Positions 7,915 to 8,019 of a DNA stretch of 8,019 bases are shown one piece after another. Below the pieces are notes generated by a model. That model was not told the DNA's origin and searched no databases. It saw only the letters and a list, made by a program, of their open reading frames with translations. A program made the translations under genes and the position numbers. Numbering within the stretch: the first letter of the stretch is position 1; each line of letters begins with the position of its first letter. Source of the stretch: Bacillota bacterium (GTDB lineage: Bacteria; Bacillota_I; Bacilli_A; RFN20; CAG-826); contig JAPLKQ010000122.1 of the NCBI GenBank assembly GCA_026387995.1, positions 1 through 8,019 of the forward strand, in the 5' to 3' direction.

Positions 7915-8019
7915 TTATGATTGCTTGATTTCCGCTTTTTTCGCAGCGCGTTCGGCCAGCTTTTTTTCGAGCCATTGACCGGCTTTGAAAACGGCAACGA
8001 TGAACACCAGGAATGCGAC
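7915..8019 (-). CDS. C-terminal end of an unidentified membrane protein (partial)
   Basis: An open frame enters from the right edge and ends at TAA after 34 residues. It begins with a hydrophobic run (VAFLVFIVAVF) followed by KAGQWLEKKLAERAAKK and a polar end. This looks like the last transmembrane helix of a membrane protein plus an amphipathic basic cytoplasmic tail. Codon use resembles the neighbouring genes. I do not recognise the family; a loose resemblance to the end of MscL-type channels is not enough for a name. The downstream operon has its own promoter, so it is probably a separate unit. Confidence 0.6.
   Translation of the reverse strand, partial: VAFLVFIVAVFKAGQWLEKKLAERAAKKAEIKQS

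Noticed and set aside
7915..8019. Identification of the partial membrane protein as MscL
   Set aside because: A final hydrophobic helix plus a basic tail is shared by many membrane proteins; 34 residues show no diagnostic motif.

Overview
The window is compact bacterial chromosome with every recognisable gene on the minus strand, read here from the right end to the left. I infer a member of Bacillota or a close relative. The evidence is strong AGGAGG-like ribosome binding sites, sigma-A type promoters, intrinsic terminators with T tracts, a GltS-type sodium symporter, a CoA-disulfide-reductase/rhodanese fusion, and a GT4 lipid-type glycosyltransferase paired with an acyltransferase. Base composition is intermediate, roughly half G+C by eye. 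Tryptophan is encoded by TGG and no in-frame TGA is needed, so the standard code applies, unlike Mycoplasma. No genus is claimed.

Layout in order of transcription: (1) 8019-7915, the last 34 codons of an unidentified membrane protein. (2) 7769-5081, a two-gene operon. It starts at an extended -10 promoter and holds an unusual multidomain PlsC-like acyltransferase (acyltransferase, then zinc ribbon, then a probable PH/GRAM-like beta domain). This gene overlaps a GltS-family sodium symporter by 47 nt, and the operon ends at a strong UUCG-tetraloop terminator (5030-5062). (3) 4955-3258, a single gene for a CoA-disulfide/persulfide reductase fused to a rhodanese domain, with its own promoter, an operator-like inverted repeat and a terminator (3207-3238). 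(4) 3124-1180, a two-gene operon from a near-consensus TTGACA promoter. It encodes a GT4 glycosyltransferase and an overlapping PlsC-like acyltransferase, and ends at a terminator (1156-1181). (5) 1041-1, enolase, cut by the window edge about 80-90 residues before its expected C-terminus.

Functionally the window mixes central glycolysis (enolase), thiol/sulfur redox homeostasis (reductase-rhodanese), membrane lipid or glycolipid assembly (glycosyltransferase and two divergent acyltransferases) and amino-acid uptake (GltS-like). Four start codons are set by Shine-Dalgarno placement: downstream of the longest possible start for the glycosyltransferase, reductase and symporter, and downstream by gene overlap for the first acyltransferase.

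Most of the window is ordinary core genome. The features most worth a second look are the three-part acyltransferase and its coupling to a symporter, and the inverted repeats lying between the -10 and the ribosome binding site of three separate genes. I found no mobile element, CRISPR array, tRNA, rRNA or clear riboswitch. No gene-free stretch exceeds about 150 bases.
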